Shown: one piece after another, positions 26,383 through 33,961 of the stretch | How the letters are laid out: each line of letters starts with the position of its first letter | Position numbering within the stretch: position 1 is the stretch's first letter | From: an uncultured Campylobacter sp. | GTDB lineage: Bacteria; Actinomycetota; Actinomycetes; Mycobacteriales; Mycobacteriaceae | Assembly: GCA_946221035.1 (NCBI GenBank) | Contig: CAMIME010000013.1 | Coordinates: 1 to 49,651 of the forward strand | DNA: 49,651 nt | Direction of reading: 5' to 3' | Position numbers and translations under genes: made by a program | The notes under the pieces: generated by a model | Database searches by the model: none | The model's input: the letters and a program-made list of their open reading frames with translations, nothing else | Told to the model about the DNA's origin: nothing

Positions 26383-26497
26383 CCTCTAAGTTCGGGTTAA
26401 TCGCTTTTGCGATGCCGATCCGAACGGTAGTGCTGCTAAATCAGCGTTGGCACAATCTGCGCCAGCCCAGCCATCCTCCGCGAACGGTGCTGCTCAA

Positions 26498-27349
26498 TCA
26501 TCGCGACTGATTTTGTACGGGAGGGACCGAAGGCCGTCGAGAAACATTGCCCCGGAATACAAGAACGACGGCAATCACCGCCAGTGCGAGGGCCAACCAC
26601 CCGGCCGCGGTGCCGGCGAGCGATATGGGGATGCCGAAGCCCTCAACCGTTCCGACCGTGTTCCATGCAGCATGCACTGCCACCGAGAACCAGATGCTGT
26701 CAAACGCCACCACCAGCGCCGTGTAGAAGAGCGCGTCGACGAGGTAGTGCGCGAAGGCAACCGGATTTGTATAGGCCTGTGGGTGCATTGCTACGAACGC
26801 CAATCCAGCAATCACAGCTCCAACGAGCGGGCGTTTGGTCCAGGCCGTGAACGCCTGAAAGAAAACGCCACGAAACACCGCTTCTTCAGCCAGAGCCGCG
26901 AGAAGAAGAGCCGCGAGCACCAGCGGCAAATCCTTCTCTACGCCGTCGAATGAGTGGTTCCACGATGAACCGTACCCATACACACCGATTGTGCCGAAAA
27001 CGACGAGGATGATGACAAACGCGAGTACGTAGGCGAGTGCCGGTGTGAACCACTTCCCTTGCCGGACTTGGCCTGTTGCAAACACCGTGGACAGCGGGCG
27101 GCGACCAACGAAACGCACCGCAATGAGCACGGCGAAGATTTCTACGATCACCGAGAGATAGCCAGCCCATTCCGCAGCCGACCCCTCGCTAGTATCGAAG
27201 CCTGCCGACGCGAACGTCGCTTCCGAAACCCCGACGAACAGAAAGGTAAGCACCGCCACTGCCAGAATTTCGAGCAGTGGGCTCCACCACGCATAATTAG
27301 GCTGGTCTCTCCACGCAAATGGGAAATTACTGAACCGGCTCGGTTTCAC
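26498..27349 (-). CDS. CPBP-family intramembrane metalloprotease (CAAX-like)
   Basis: 283 residues with about eight membrane segments. The CPBP motifs are in order: EEAVFRGVFF (about 157-166), FVAMHP (His, about 190), and the last motif HAAWN (about 232). These residues form the glutamate/histidine active site in the Rce1 family. In bacteria such proteins take part in bacteriocin self-immunity or membrane protein turnover; the role here is unknown. GTG start with GGAAAGG 6 nt upstream. Confidence 0.87.
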   Translation of the reverse strand: MKPSRFSNFPFAWRDQPNYAWWSPLLEILAVAVLTFLFVGVSEATFASAGFDTSEGSAAEWAGYLSVIVEIFAVLIAVRFVGRRPLSTVFATGQVRQGKWFTPALAYVLAFVIILVVFGTIGVYGYGSSWNHSFDGVEKDLPLVLAALLLAALAEEAVFRGVFFQAFTAWTKRPLVGAVIAGLAFVAMHPQAYTNPVAFAHYLVDALFYTALVVAFDSIWFSVAVHAAWNTVGTVEGFGIPISLAGTAAGWLALALAVIAVVLVFRGNVSRRPSVPPVQNQSR

Positions 27350-27415
27350 TATCGTCCTTTCCTGATCGTCAGTTTCGTTCGATAGGCACCGATTTAACCT
27401 ATTTCAGTAAAAAGG

Positions 27416-27427
27416 GCTTGCGCAAGC
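27416..27427. repeat. Perfect 12-bp palindrome
   Basis: GCTTGCGCAAGC lies in the gap between the divergent CPBP and DUF488 genes. It may be an operator; no regulator is assigned. Confidence 0.4.
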
Positions 27428-27542
27428 GTGTCTGTCAAACATCCCGACCGCGATGCCTCGTTCTACCCGTCCGACCACCCGCCGATGAAAGACACTTGGA
27501 CACCGATGCGGGCGTGACGGCCTCGCGCGTAGCGTTGTAGGC

Positions 27543-28085
27543 ATGCGCATTTTCACAGTGGGCCACTCCAACTTGGAGTTCGAAGACTTCGCCGAGATGA
27601 TCAAAGCTGCCGGTGTGGGATCAATCGTGGATGTGCGTAAGCTACCCGGGTCCAGGAAGTACCCATGGTTCAATGACGATCACCTCGCCGAACACCTTCC
27701 CACACGCGGCATCACTTACAGCAGAAGCGAGGGCCTGACCGGGCGGCGAAGCGTGTCCCACTCCGTACCGTTTGAGGTCAACGGCAACTGGCGTAACCGC
27801 AGTTTCCACAATTACGCCGACCATGCGCTTGGCAGGGAGTTCTCGGCGGCGCTCTCGCAGTTACGGGCGAGCGCCGCCGAAACCCCCACCGCGATCATGT
27901 GCTCCGAGGCAGTGTGGTGGCGCTGCCACCGGCGCATCATCGCCGACCATCTCCTCGCCCACGGTGATGAAGTTGAACACATCATGGGAATGGGTGCGGA
28001 CGGGGCGAAGTTTAGCGAGGCCACGCTCAACGACGGCGCCGTCATCGGCAACGACCTTCTCGTGCGCTACCCCGAGCGGGACTAG
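27543..28085 (+). CDS. DUF488 family protein
   Basis: 180 residues. The N-terminus IFTVGHSNLEFEDFAEMI and VDVRKLPGSRKYPWFN, followed by CSEAVWWRCHRRIIADHL near 125-142, are signatures of DUF488, a conserved cytoplasmic family of unknown function containing a conserved Cys/His cluster. ATG follows TAGCGT by exactly 7 nt, supporting a leaderless mRNA. Confidence 0.9.
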   Translation: MRIFTVGHSNLEFEDFAEMIKAAGVGSIVDVRKLPGSRKYPWFNDDHLAEHLPTRGITYSRSEGLTGRRSVSHSVPFEVNGNWRNRSFHNYADHALGREFSAALSQLRASAAETPTAIMCSEAVWWRCHRRIIADHLLAHGDEVEHIMGMGADGAKFSEATLNDGAVIGNDLLVRYPERD

Positions 28086-28451
28086 CTCCCGCACCAGCGG
28101 CCAGGGGCACTACGTCGACCAGCTCGGAGGGGCTCGTCTGGTGGGCAAAATCCCAGATTACGGCGCGCGTGCACCTAGACATCTCGCCTGCGGATCTCCT
28201 CGAGCACCCGCCCCACCAGCTTTGAGTCCAGTCCGCGGCCCTGTGTGCGGCAGTCGAGCTGTCCGCCGGAGGTGACGATGCCGACTTCGCCACCGAGCAA
28301 CTAGTGGTGAAACTCGAGTGCGTAGCAGGCATTGCCGGGAAAAAGATAAAGCTACATCTTCATGAGCGTCAGTGGAGGCCGGACGCGAATTCGCCGAGAA
28401 GCCCCAGAGCCTCTGCCAAAGTTGTGAGTATCCGCTTGTAGGGTGGGCGGC
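28086..28451. other. Decayed stretch between DUF488 and arfB1
   Basis: No intact gene. The minus strand carries two short coding-like pieces in different frames: about 45 codons ending LVGRVLEEIRRRDV (28182-28310) and RAVIWDFAHQTSPSELVDVV (about 28100-28170). The second piece slightly resembles the RTVIWEFAHTPIPDEWL part of the SCO1664-type protein at 10.1 kb. I read this as a remnant, with low certainty about its origin. Confidence 0.4.
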
Positions 28452-28895
28452 ATGAAGGATCTGACCATTCCGCCCGGCCCGGGGATCCCCGACGGCGTGG
28501 TCATCGTCGCTGCCGACCTTGCAGAGCGGTTCGTGAAGTCGTCGGGGCCAGGCGGCCAAGGCGTAAACACTACGGACAGCAAGGTGCAGCTTTCCGTCGA
28601 TATCGCTACGTGCTCATCGCTTTCCGACGCCCAGCGTCGCCGCGTCCTCCACAACCTCGAGCACCGCATAGACGGCACCGTCCTTACCGTTACCGCGTCG
28701 ACCCAGCGGTCGCAGGTACGCAACCGCGCTGAGGCACGCCACCGCATGGCCTCCTTGTTGCGCGAGGCGCTCGCTCCGCCCCCTCCCCCGCGGCGCAGGA
28801 CCAAGCCGACGCGGGGTTCAGTGCGGCGCCGTCTCGAAGCGAAAAAGCGGCGCTCGGAACTCAAGTCCACACGGCGACGGCCTCAGATCCCCTAG
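28452..28895 (+). CDS. arfB: ArfB-type alternative ribosome-rescue factor, copy 1
   Basis: 147 residues. A compact release-factor catalytic domain with GGQ in SGPGGQGVNTTDSKVQLS (about 37-54) is followed by a Pro-run and a basic tail (RRRLEAKKRRSELKSTRRR). ArfB proteins place this tail in the empty mRNA channel of stalled ribosomes and hydrolyse the peptidyl-tRNA. The ATG is 7 nt after TAGGGT, and the in-frame GTG 9 nt upstream overlaps that hexamer. It is a paralogue of the gene at 38327, with near-identical tails. The neighbouring HigBA module encodes an mRNA-cutting toxin family. Confidence 0.92.
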   Translation: MKDLTIPPGPGIPDGVVIVAADLAERFVKSSGPGGQGVNTTDSKVQLSVDIATCSSLSDAQRRRVLHNLEHRIDGTVLTVTASTQRSQVRNRAEARHRMASLLREALAPPPPPRRRTKPTRGSVRRRLEAKKRRSELKSTRRRPQIP

Positions 28896-28910
28896 AGCTG
28901 CCTTGCTCTC

Positions 28911-28973
28911 ATTTGGACTGTCATGCAGGACCCGGAGGGCAACCAGTTTTGCGCGAGCAACCCCGAGGCCTAG
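28911..28973 (+). pseudogene. 3' remnant of a VOC-family gene
   Basis: The last 20 codons, TVMQDPEGNQFCASNPEA with a stop, match the end of the complete VOC gene at 30295-30645 (TVMQDPEGNEFCVGSPED). Everything upstream is missing. In both places the VOC end lies just before a minus-strand higA. Confidence 0.85.
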
Positions 28974-29039
28974 CTAGGACAATGGGGACTCAGATTCCTA
29001 AGACGCAACTCGCTCGAACGGGTCTGATTCGGGTAGCCG

Positions 29040-29348
29040 CTACGCCGAGGCAACTTGGATCGGCTGAATCCGCTCGATCTCAGCGAGGATTTTGTCTTCT
29101 GCCACATCCAAGTCGTACTGGGTCTGCAATCCGAGCCAGAACTGAGGGCTCATTCCGAAGAACTTTGCCAAACGAAGAGCCGTGTCAGCGGTGACTGCTC
29201 GTTTGCCGTGGACGATCTCGTTGATCCTGCGAGGGGAAACTCCGATCGAAACCGCGAGCTTGTGCTGGGTGATACCCATCTCCTTAAGGAAGTCCTCCAT
29301 GAGAACTTCTCCCGGATGAACCGGGGGGAGCTTGCTAATGGCAGTCAA
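29040..29348 (-). CDS. higA: HigA-family antitoxin, copy 1
   Basis: 102 residues. PPVHPGEVLMEDFLKEMG leads into a helix-turn-helix (ITQHKLAVSIGVSPRRINEI) and TALRLAKFFGMSPQFWLGLQ, the standard HigA layout. TTG is taken as start, 9 nt after GAGGAGG, and overlaps the end of the toxin frame by 14 nt. In HigBA systems the antitoxin binds HigB and the promoter. This copy seems intact while its toxin frame is disturbed. It is highly similar to copy 2. Confidence 0.9.
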   Translation of the reverse strand: MTAISKLPPVHPGEVLMEDFLKEMGITQHKLAVSIGVSPRRINEIVHGKRAVTADTALRLAKFFGMSPQFWLGLQTQYDLDVAEDKILAEIERIQPIQVASA

Positions 29349-29625
29349 CGATCTCAACCTCCTCTGGTCCAGCTGCTGTCCACCGAAAACAGATTCGCCA
29401 CTGGTCGTTGATGCAAATGCTATGTTGACCCCTGCGATCGCCTTTGAGCGCCTCGAGCCGATTCCCCGGGGGAATTCGCAGCTCGTCGAGGCTCTGCACG
29501 TACCTGAGCCGGCGTAGCTTCCGCAATGCCACCGAGTGAATGCGCGAATCGATTGAACGCACCCGTTCTCGATTCCAAAGACGCTCAGTGTCCTTATCAG
29601 CGATAACGACTGAATCATGCTTCAC
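29335..29625 (-). pseudogene. higB: HigB-family toxin, copy 1, frame disturbed at the start
   Basis: From KDTERLWNRERV to VEIVDCH the sequence is a complete HigB-type mRNA interferase. Compared with copy 2, two extra nucleotides stand just after the ATG (GTTATCGCTGATAAG against GTTCGCCGACAAG), so translation from the ATG at 29618 reads a different frame. A GTG at 29625 is in the toxin frame, but it lies within the probable -10 hexamer TAGGGT and would not be in the transcript. The toxin is therefore probably silent, though expression from another promoter is not excluded. Confidence 0.65.
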
Positions 29626-29659
29626 CCTACCCCCATAACGCGAAGCGTCAATAACGCGA

Positions 29660-29684
29660 CACGTTAAATTTGAACTCCACCGGG
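29660..29684 (+). repeat. Boundary repeat, copy 1
   Basis: CACGTTAAATTTGAACTCCA plus flanking bases. One of five same-orientation copies. It lies between the divergent higBA copy 1 and the RHH gene, 63 nt before the latter. Confidence 0.85.
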
Positions 29685-29746
29685 TTTAAGGGTTGAGATA
29701 CCCATGAAAACATCATCGGCGCCAATTCCGTATTACGATATCTTGC

Positions 29747-29992
29747 ATGAAGACTATCAACGGGAAGCCGATCAGCGATGATCAAATCGACGCATGGGTA
29801 GCCGAAGCGGAAGAAGGCTACGACGTGGAGATACTACGCAAGCGCGGACGGAAACCTCGAGATGAGGAAGCCGCGCAAGTTATTTCCATCCGCCTCTCCC
29901 CTAGCGAGGTCTCTCACCTCGATGCGTATGCCGCCTCTCACGGTTGGTCACGGTCGCAGGCGATCCGTGAGGCATTAAAGAATGCCATCTGA
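29747..29992 (+). CDS. RHH (CopG-like) antitoxin
   Basis: 81 residues. The N-terminus MKTINGKPISDDQIDAWVAE is shared with the fusion protein at 38926, and the C-terminus ISIRLSPSEVSHLDAYAASH is a ribbon-helix-helix DNA-binding domain shared with the fragment at 26278. It overlaps the next gene by 11 nt, as expected for an antitoxin-toxin pair. RHH antitoxins repress their own promoter as dimers. Divergent from higBA copy 1. Confidence 0.85.
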   Translation: MKTINGKPISDDQIDAWVAEAEEGYDVEILRKRGRKPRDEEAAQVISIRLSPSEVSHLDAYAASHGWSRSQAIREALKNAI

Positions 29993-30236
29993 GATTGAAG
30001 TCCGCAGAAGTGCAGAAAAGCACGGTATCCCACCCAAAGACTCAATTACTGCAGCTACTACAGGGTGTGTTTATAATGCGCCTCTTGACGAGGAGCACCC
30101 GCAACGCGAACTTCGTCTTGGTTTCGATTCATCGATGCGGATACTAGAGATCGTCATTCTTCTCTGGGATGACGGCACGGAGACCATCATTCACTCAATG
30201 AAAGCTCGCAGGCAGTATCACACCTTGCTTGACTAG
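29982..30236 (+). CDS. Putative toxin paired with the RHH antitoxin
   Basis: 84 residues. Sequence RRSAEKHGIPPKDSITAATT, then ELRLGFDSSMRILEIVIL and IIHSMKARRQYHTLL. Its strand-helix pattern and the conserved ending 'HxMKAR.xY' resemble small actinobacterial proteins that follow RHH genes and are suspected toxins, broadly reminiscent of BrnT/RelE-like folds. The start overlaps the antitoxin end. Toxicity is inferred from gene order, not from a known catalytic motif. Confidence 0.7.
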   Translation: MPSEIEVRRSAEKHGIPPKDSITAATTGCVYNAPLDEEHPQRELRLGFDSSMRILEIVILLWDDGTETIIHSMKARRQYHTLLD

Positions 30237-30294
30237 TCACGAGTTACCCGCCGGGGCATTGCAGGCGCGATGTCACACCCCCATAATGGACTGC

Positions 30295-30645
30295 GTGAGT
30301 GACTCCAACTTCTCCATTCGCCAGATCACTTTCGACTGCAACGATCCTTCTAAACTCGCCCAATTTTGGGCAGCCGCAACCGGCTGCGAGATCGCCGCTG
30401 ACTACGGGGACTTCGTCATGGTCGATTCCACTCCGGCGCTGGGGTTTCAGCGCGTCGAGGACCCCACACCGGGGAAGAACCGCATGCATATTGACGGCGG
30501 TGGGGCCGACCGCGAAGCGATCGTCGAGCGCCTGAAGGGTCTGGGTGCGACGGAACTCGGCACTCACAAGGCACCGGGACTCGTATGGACGGTTATGCAA
30601 GATCCTGAGGGCAACGAGTTCTGCGTGGGCAGCCCCGAAGACTAG
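30295..30645 (+). CDS. VOC-family (glyoxalase-like) protein
   Basis: 116 residues. The single vicinal-oxygen-chelate domain shows RQITFDCNDPSKLAQFWAA, ALGFQRVEDPTPGKNRMHID and WTVMQDPEGNEFCVG. Typical metal ligands would be His and Glu at these motifs, yet substrate and activity are unknown. The GTG start lies 7 nt after CATAAT, so it seems leaderless; longer upstream frames do not fit. It converges with higA copy 2. A remnant of a second copy is at 28911. Confidence 0.87.
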   Translation: MSDSNFSIRQITFDCNDPSKLAQFWAAATGCEIAADYGDFVMVDSTPALGFQRVEDPTPGKNRMHIDGGGADREAIVERLKGLGATELGTHKAPGLVWTVMQDPEGNEFCVGSPED

Positions 30646-30671
30646 CTACACGTTAGATTTGAACTCCACCG
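30646..30671 (+). repeat. Boundary repeat, copy 2
   Basis: CTACACGTTAGATTTGAACT and following bases, right after the VOC stop. The last codons of higA copy 2 (GGVQI and stop) are encoded within it on the minus strand. Confidence 0.85.
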
Positions 30672-30979
30672 CTACGCGAAACACTTTGGAGCGGCTGGAT
30701 ATTCTCGATCTCGGCGAGGATCTTGTCCTCTGCCACGTCCAAGTCGTACTGGGTCTGCAACCCAAGCCAGAACTGCGGGCTCAACCCGAAAAACTTCGCT
30801 AAACGAAGCGCCGTATCAGCGGTGATCGCACGCTTTCCGTGAACAATCTCGTTAATCCGACGAGGGGGAACGGCGATGGAAACCGCCAGCTTGTGTTGGG
30901 TGATGCCCATCTCCTTGAGAAAGTCCTCCATCAGGATCTCTCCGGGGTGAACTGGGGGGAGCTTGTCAGTGGTAGTCAA
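30653..30979 (-). CDS. higA: HigA-family antitoxin, copy 2
   Basis: 108 residues, nearly the same as copy 1 over PPVHPGEILMEDFLKEMG to LDVAEDKILAEIENIQP. The helix-turn-helix region reads SIAVPPRRINEIVHGKRA. Its tail differs from copy 1: SRSGGVQI runs into the boundary repeat. TTG start 9 nt after GAGGAGG, overlapping the toxin frame by 14 nt. Confidence 0.9.
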   Translation of the reverse strand: MTTTDKLPPVHPGEILMEDFLKEMGITQHKLAVSIAVPPRRINEIVHGKRAITADTALRLAKFFGLSPQFWLGLQTQYDLDVAEDKILAEIENIQPLQSVSRSGGVQI

Positions 30980-31247
30980 CGATCTCAACCTCCTCTGGGC
31001 CAGCGGCGGTCCACCGAAAGCAGATCCTCCACTGGTCGTTGATACGGATACTGTGTTGACCCCGCCTATCGCCTTTCAGCGCTTCGAGACGGTTACCCGG
31101 CGGAATCCGGAGCTCCTCGAGACGCTGGACGTTACCAAGTAGGCGCAGCTTCCGAAGAGCCACGGAGTGGATGCGGGTATCAATTGAGCGAACTCGTTCT
31201 CGATTCCACAAACGCTCGGTGTCCTTGTCGGCGAACGACTGGATCAT
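30966..31247 (-). CDS. higB: HigB-family toxin, copy 2
   Basis: 93 residues. MIQSFADKDTERLWNRERVR opens the protein; the core contains LRIPPGNRLEALKGDRRGQH and the strand IRINDQWRICFRW, features of the HigB branch of the RelE superfamily that cuts mRNA on the ribosome. The toxin gene precedes the antitoxin gene, as usual for HigBA. Its ATG is 5 nt after TAGGGT. This copy appears functional. Confidence 0.9.
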   Translation of the reverse strand: MIQSFADKDTERLWNRERVRSIDTRIHSVALRKLRLLGNVQRLEELRIPPGNRLEALKGDRRGQHSIRINDQWRICFRWTAAGPEEVEIVDYH

Positions 31248-31252
31248 GCTTC

Positions 31253-31280
31253 ACCCTACCCCCATAACGCGAAGCGTCAA
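31253..31280 (-). promoter_or_regulatory. higBA copy 2 promoter
   Basis: TTGACG (31280-31275) and TAGGGT (31258-31253) with a 16-bp spacer. The region holds repeated GCGTTAT half-sites, plausible HigA operators. The same sequence is present before copy 1. Confidence 0.6.
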
Positions 31281-31284
31281 TAAC

Positions 31285-31310
31285 GCTACACGTTAATTTG
31301 AACTCCACGG
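31285..31310 (+). repeat. Boundary repeat, copy 3
   Basis: CTACACGTTAATTTGAACTC and following bases, one base shorter than the other copies. It lies upstream of higBA copy 2; no RHH gene follows on the right. Confidence 0.8.
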
Positions 31311-31619
31311 TATGTCGTTGCAAAGTTACCTTCTCGTTAGCCTGCAACAATCAAAGAACAGTAGTTTGCGTCATTACACAGAGAACATATGGGGCGCACG
31401 GAAACACGCATAGGTTTTGCGGGATGGGCGTGGACGCCAACGTGAAGATTCTGGAGAACTTCGCCACCCGCGTCGCCCCCGCCTTGGGGTGCCAGCCGAA
31501 CCGCGAAGGCCCAGTCACCGGCTATCCCATCGGCTAGTTCCTGCAGGTCGCAGACTCTTCGCGTTCATGGCAGTTCAGCCAATCTCGAATAGTTCAGCGA
31601 CTACTGTATAGTTCAGCAC
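31311..31619. other. Intergenic stretch with an unidentified remnant and the cmtR promoter
   Basis: No intact gene. The plus strand 31423-31537 is open and coding-like (VKILENFATRVAPALGCQPN to GYPIG and stop) but has no start or recognised family; I take it as a 3' remnant. The last 35 nt form the cmtR control region. Confidence 0.5.
31589..31617. promoter_or_regulatory. Probable CmtR operator/promoter
   Basis: ATAGTTCAGC is repeated at 31589-31598 and 31608-31617, 19 bp apart start to start. The second copy overlaps the -10 hexamer TATAGT (31607-31612), which ends 7 nt before the cmtR ATG. Repressor binding here would block transcription until metal is bound. Confidence 0.6.
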
Positions 31620-31979
31620 ATGCTGACTATTGCTTCACGCCTCGACGTCATGAACCGGCTCGGCCGGGCCATGGCGGATCCGACGCGCTCCAGAATCCTG
31701 ATGACCCTACTAGACGGCCCGAGCTACCCGGCCGTGCTTTCGCGCGACCTGGACCTGACCCGCTCGAACGTCTCGAACCACCTGACCTGCCTGCGCGACT
31801 GCGGCATCGTCGTCGCCGAACCGGAGGGCCGCAAGACTCGCTACGAAATCGCCGATCCGCACCTCGCGGCAGCGCTCGACGCGCTGGTGAACGCGACGTT
31901 GGCTGTCGACGAAAACGCCCCGTGCTTAGACCCTGAGTGCTCGGTGCCCGGCTGCGGCGAGAAAGGTACGGACGCATGA
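31620..31979 (+). CDS. cmtR: CmtR, ArsR-family Cd(II)/Pb(II) sensor repressor
   Basis: 119 residues. The winged helix contains SRDLDLTRSNVSNHLTCLRD. Cys57 and Cys61 sit in HLTCLRDCG and Cys102 in DENAPCLDPE, at the same numbers as the metal ligands of Mycobacterium tuberculosis CmtR, which binds Cd/Pb and then leaves DNA. Two further Cys follow in the tail (CSVPGC). The stop codon overlaps the ATPase start by ATGA. Leaderless by the 7-nt rule. Confidence 0.92.
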   Translation: MLTIASRLDVMNRLGRAMADPTRSRILMTLLDGPSYPAVLSRDLDLTRSNVSNHLTCLRDCGIVVAEPEGRKTRYEIADPHLAAALDALVNATLAVDENAPCLDPECSVPGCGEKGTDA

Positions 31980-33868
31980 GTTCAGCGTGTGGATGCGAAC
32001 ACAAACCCGCCGCGGAGGTCGAAGAGCTCGATCGGCCATGGTGGAAAGACCCCGAGCTACTGCTACCGATCTTCTCCGGCGTAGCCCTCGGTATAGGCCT
32101 GGCGCTGGACTGGTCTGGGCTGGAGGCACCCGCGACAATACTGTTCTGGGTCGGCCTGCTGCTGGGTGCATACACGTTCGCGCCTGGAGCGATCCGGAAC
32201 CTTGTCACGAAGCGCAAGCTCGGCATTGGGTTGCTGATGACGATCAGCGCGGTTGGCGCGGTGATCCTCGGTTTCGTCGGAGAGGCCGCGGCTCTAGCGT
32301 TCCTGTACTCAATCGCCGAGGCACTGGAGGACAAGGCGATGGACCGGGCCCAGGGCGGACTGCGAGCCCTGTTGAAGCTGGTGCCGCAGACCGCGACGGT
32401 GCTGCGCGACGGCACGGCGGTCGAGGTCGCAGCGAAGGACCTCATGGTTGGCGAGCTGATGCTCGTGCGCCCCGGGGAGCGGATCGCCACGGACGGCATC
32501 ATTCGTTCCGGGCGCTCCAGCCTTGACACCTCAGCGATCACCGGAGAATCCATTCCGGAGGAGGTCGCACCCGGCGACGAGGTGCCCGCGGGAGCGATCA
32601 ACTCCGCCGGTGTGCTGGAGGTCGAGACGACCGCAGCTGGAACGGACAACTCGCTGACCACACTCGTGGACCTGGTCGAGCAGGCGCAGGCGGAAAAGGG
32701 CGACCGCGCCCGGATCGCCGACCGGATTGCCCGACCCCTAGTGCCCGGGGTGATGATCCTGGCAGTGCTGGTCGGTGTGATCGGCTCGCTACTGGGCGAC
32801 CCCGAGACTTGGATCACCCGTGCACTGGTGGTCCTGGTCGCAGCGTCGCCGTGCGCGCTGGCAATCTCCGTGCCGCTGACGGTCGTGGCCGCGATCGGCG
32901 CGGCCAGCCAGTTTGGCGTGGTCATCAAGTCCGGCGCGGCGTTCGAGCGGCTCGGCGGCATCCGTCACCTGGCGGTGGACAAGACCGGAACCCTCACCCG
33001 CAACCAGCCCGAGGTTACCGGCGTGGTCCCGTCAGACGGATTCGATCGGGCGCAGGTGCTTGCCTTCGCGGCGGCAGTTGAGCAGCAATCGACGCACCCC
33101 CTCGCCGCGGCGATCGCGGCAGCAGTGCCCGAAGCGCCCGCCGCCCAGGACATCAGCGAGGAAGCCGGGCACGGCATCGGCGGCACCGTCGAAGGCCGAC
33201 GGGTGCTGGTGGGCAGCCCCCGGTGGATCGACGCCGGGCCACTGAAGGCAGACGTTGAGCGCATGGAGTCCGAGGGCCAAACCTGCGTCCTGGTCACCGT
33301 CGATGGCGTCCTCGCCGGGGCGATCGGGGTCCGCGATGAGCTGCGGCCCGAGGTGCCCGAAGCCGTGCAGACCCTGCACGCCAACGACGTGAAAGTGAGC
33401 ATGCTCACCGGCGACAACACTCGCACCGCCCGGGCGCTGGCTCAAATCGCCGGAATCGACGACGTGCGCGCCGAGCTGCGCCCAGAGGACAAGGCAAGCA
33501 TCGTCGCCGAACTCTCCGCCAGGACGCCGACGGCGATGATTGGCGACGGCATCAACGACGCTCCGGCACTGGCGGGCGCAACGGTGGGCATAGCCATGGG
33601 AGCGACCGGCTCTGACGCCGCGATCGAGTCCGCTGACGTCGCCTTCACCGGCCACGACCTCCGGCTGATCCCGCAGGCACTGCAGCACGCCCGCCGAGGC
33701 AGCAGGATCATCAACCAGAACATCGTGCTGTCTCTGGCTATCATCATCGTGTTGATGCCGCTGGCAATCAGCGGCGTGCTGGGCCTGGCCGCCGTCGTGT
33801 TGGTTCACGAGGTCGCCGAAGTCATCGTGATTTTGAACGGCCTGCGGGCTGCGCAAGCGAAGCGCTGA
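31976..33868 (+). CDS. P1B-type heavy-metal ATPase, Cd/Pb/Zn/Co-type exporter
   Basis: 630 residues, ATG inside the cmtR stop. After a short Cys-containing N-terminus (SSACGCEHK) without a full metal-binding domain come the actuator TGES loop (ITGESIPEE), the membrane motif SPC (AASPCALAI), the phosphorylation site DKTGTLT and the hinge GDGINDAPALAGATVGIAMG. The last membrane helices contain VLVHEVAEVIVILNG. SPC with a HExxE-like helix is found in the P1B-4-like and CtpG-like groups. Coupled to CmtR, it most likely exports Cd or Pb, though other divalent metals are possible. Confidence 0.92.
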   Translation: MSSACGCEHKPAAEVEELDRPWWKDPELLLPIFSGVALGIGLALDWSGLEAPATILFWVGLLLGAYTFAPGAIRNLVTKRKLGIGLLMTISAVGAVILGFVGEAAALAFLYSIAEALEDKAMDRAQGGLRALLKLVPQTATVLRDGTAVEVAAKDLMVGELMLVRPGERIATDGIIRSGRSSLDTSAITGESIPEEVAPGDEVPAGAINSAGVLEVETTAAGTDNSLTTLVDLVEQAQAEKGDRARIADRIARPLVPGVMILAVLVGVIGSLLGDPETWITRALVVLVAASPCALAISVPLTVVAAIGAASQFGVVIKSGAAFERLGGIRHLAVDKTGTLTRNQPEVTGVVPSDGFDRAQVLAFAAAVEQQSTHPLAAAIAAAVPEAPAAQDISEEAGHGIGGTVEGRRVLVGSPRWIDAGPLKADVERMESEGQTCVLVTVDGVLAGAIGVRDELRPEVPEAVQTLHANDVKVSMLTGDNTRTARALAQIAGIDDVRAELRPEDKASIVAELSARTPTAMIGDGINDAPALAGATVGIAMGATGSDAAIESADVAFTGHDLRLIPQALQHARRGSRIINQNIVLSLAIIIVLMPLAISGVLGLAAVVLVHEVAEVIVILNGLRAAQAKR

Positions 33869-33961
33869 GTCGAGTTACGTGGACCGAGCGCGCTGGCTCT
33901 CGAACGCGGATCGTGGAAGGATCCAGCTGCTCAGGGACCAAGCGTCATCTCAAAACTCTTA

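Noticed and set aside
29040..29618. 192-codon frame from the higB copy 1 ATG through higA
   Set aside because: The first half is out-of-frame HigB sequence; it is a result of the 2-nt insertion rather than a designed fusion, and higA has its own start.
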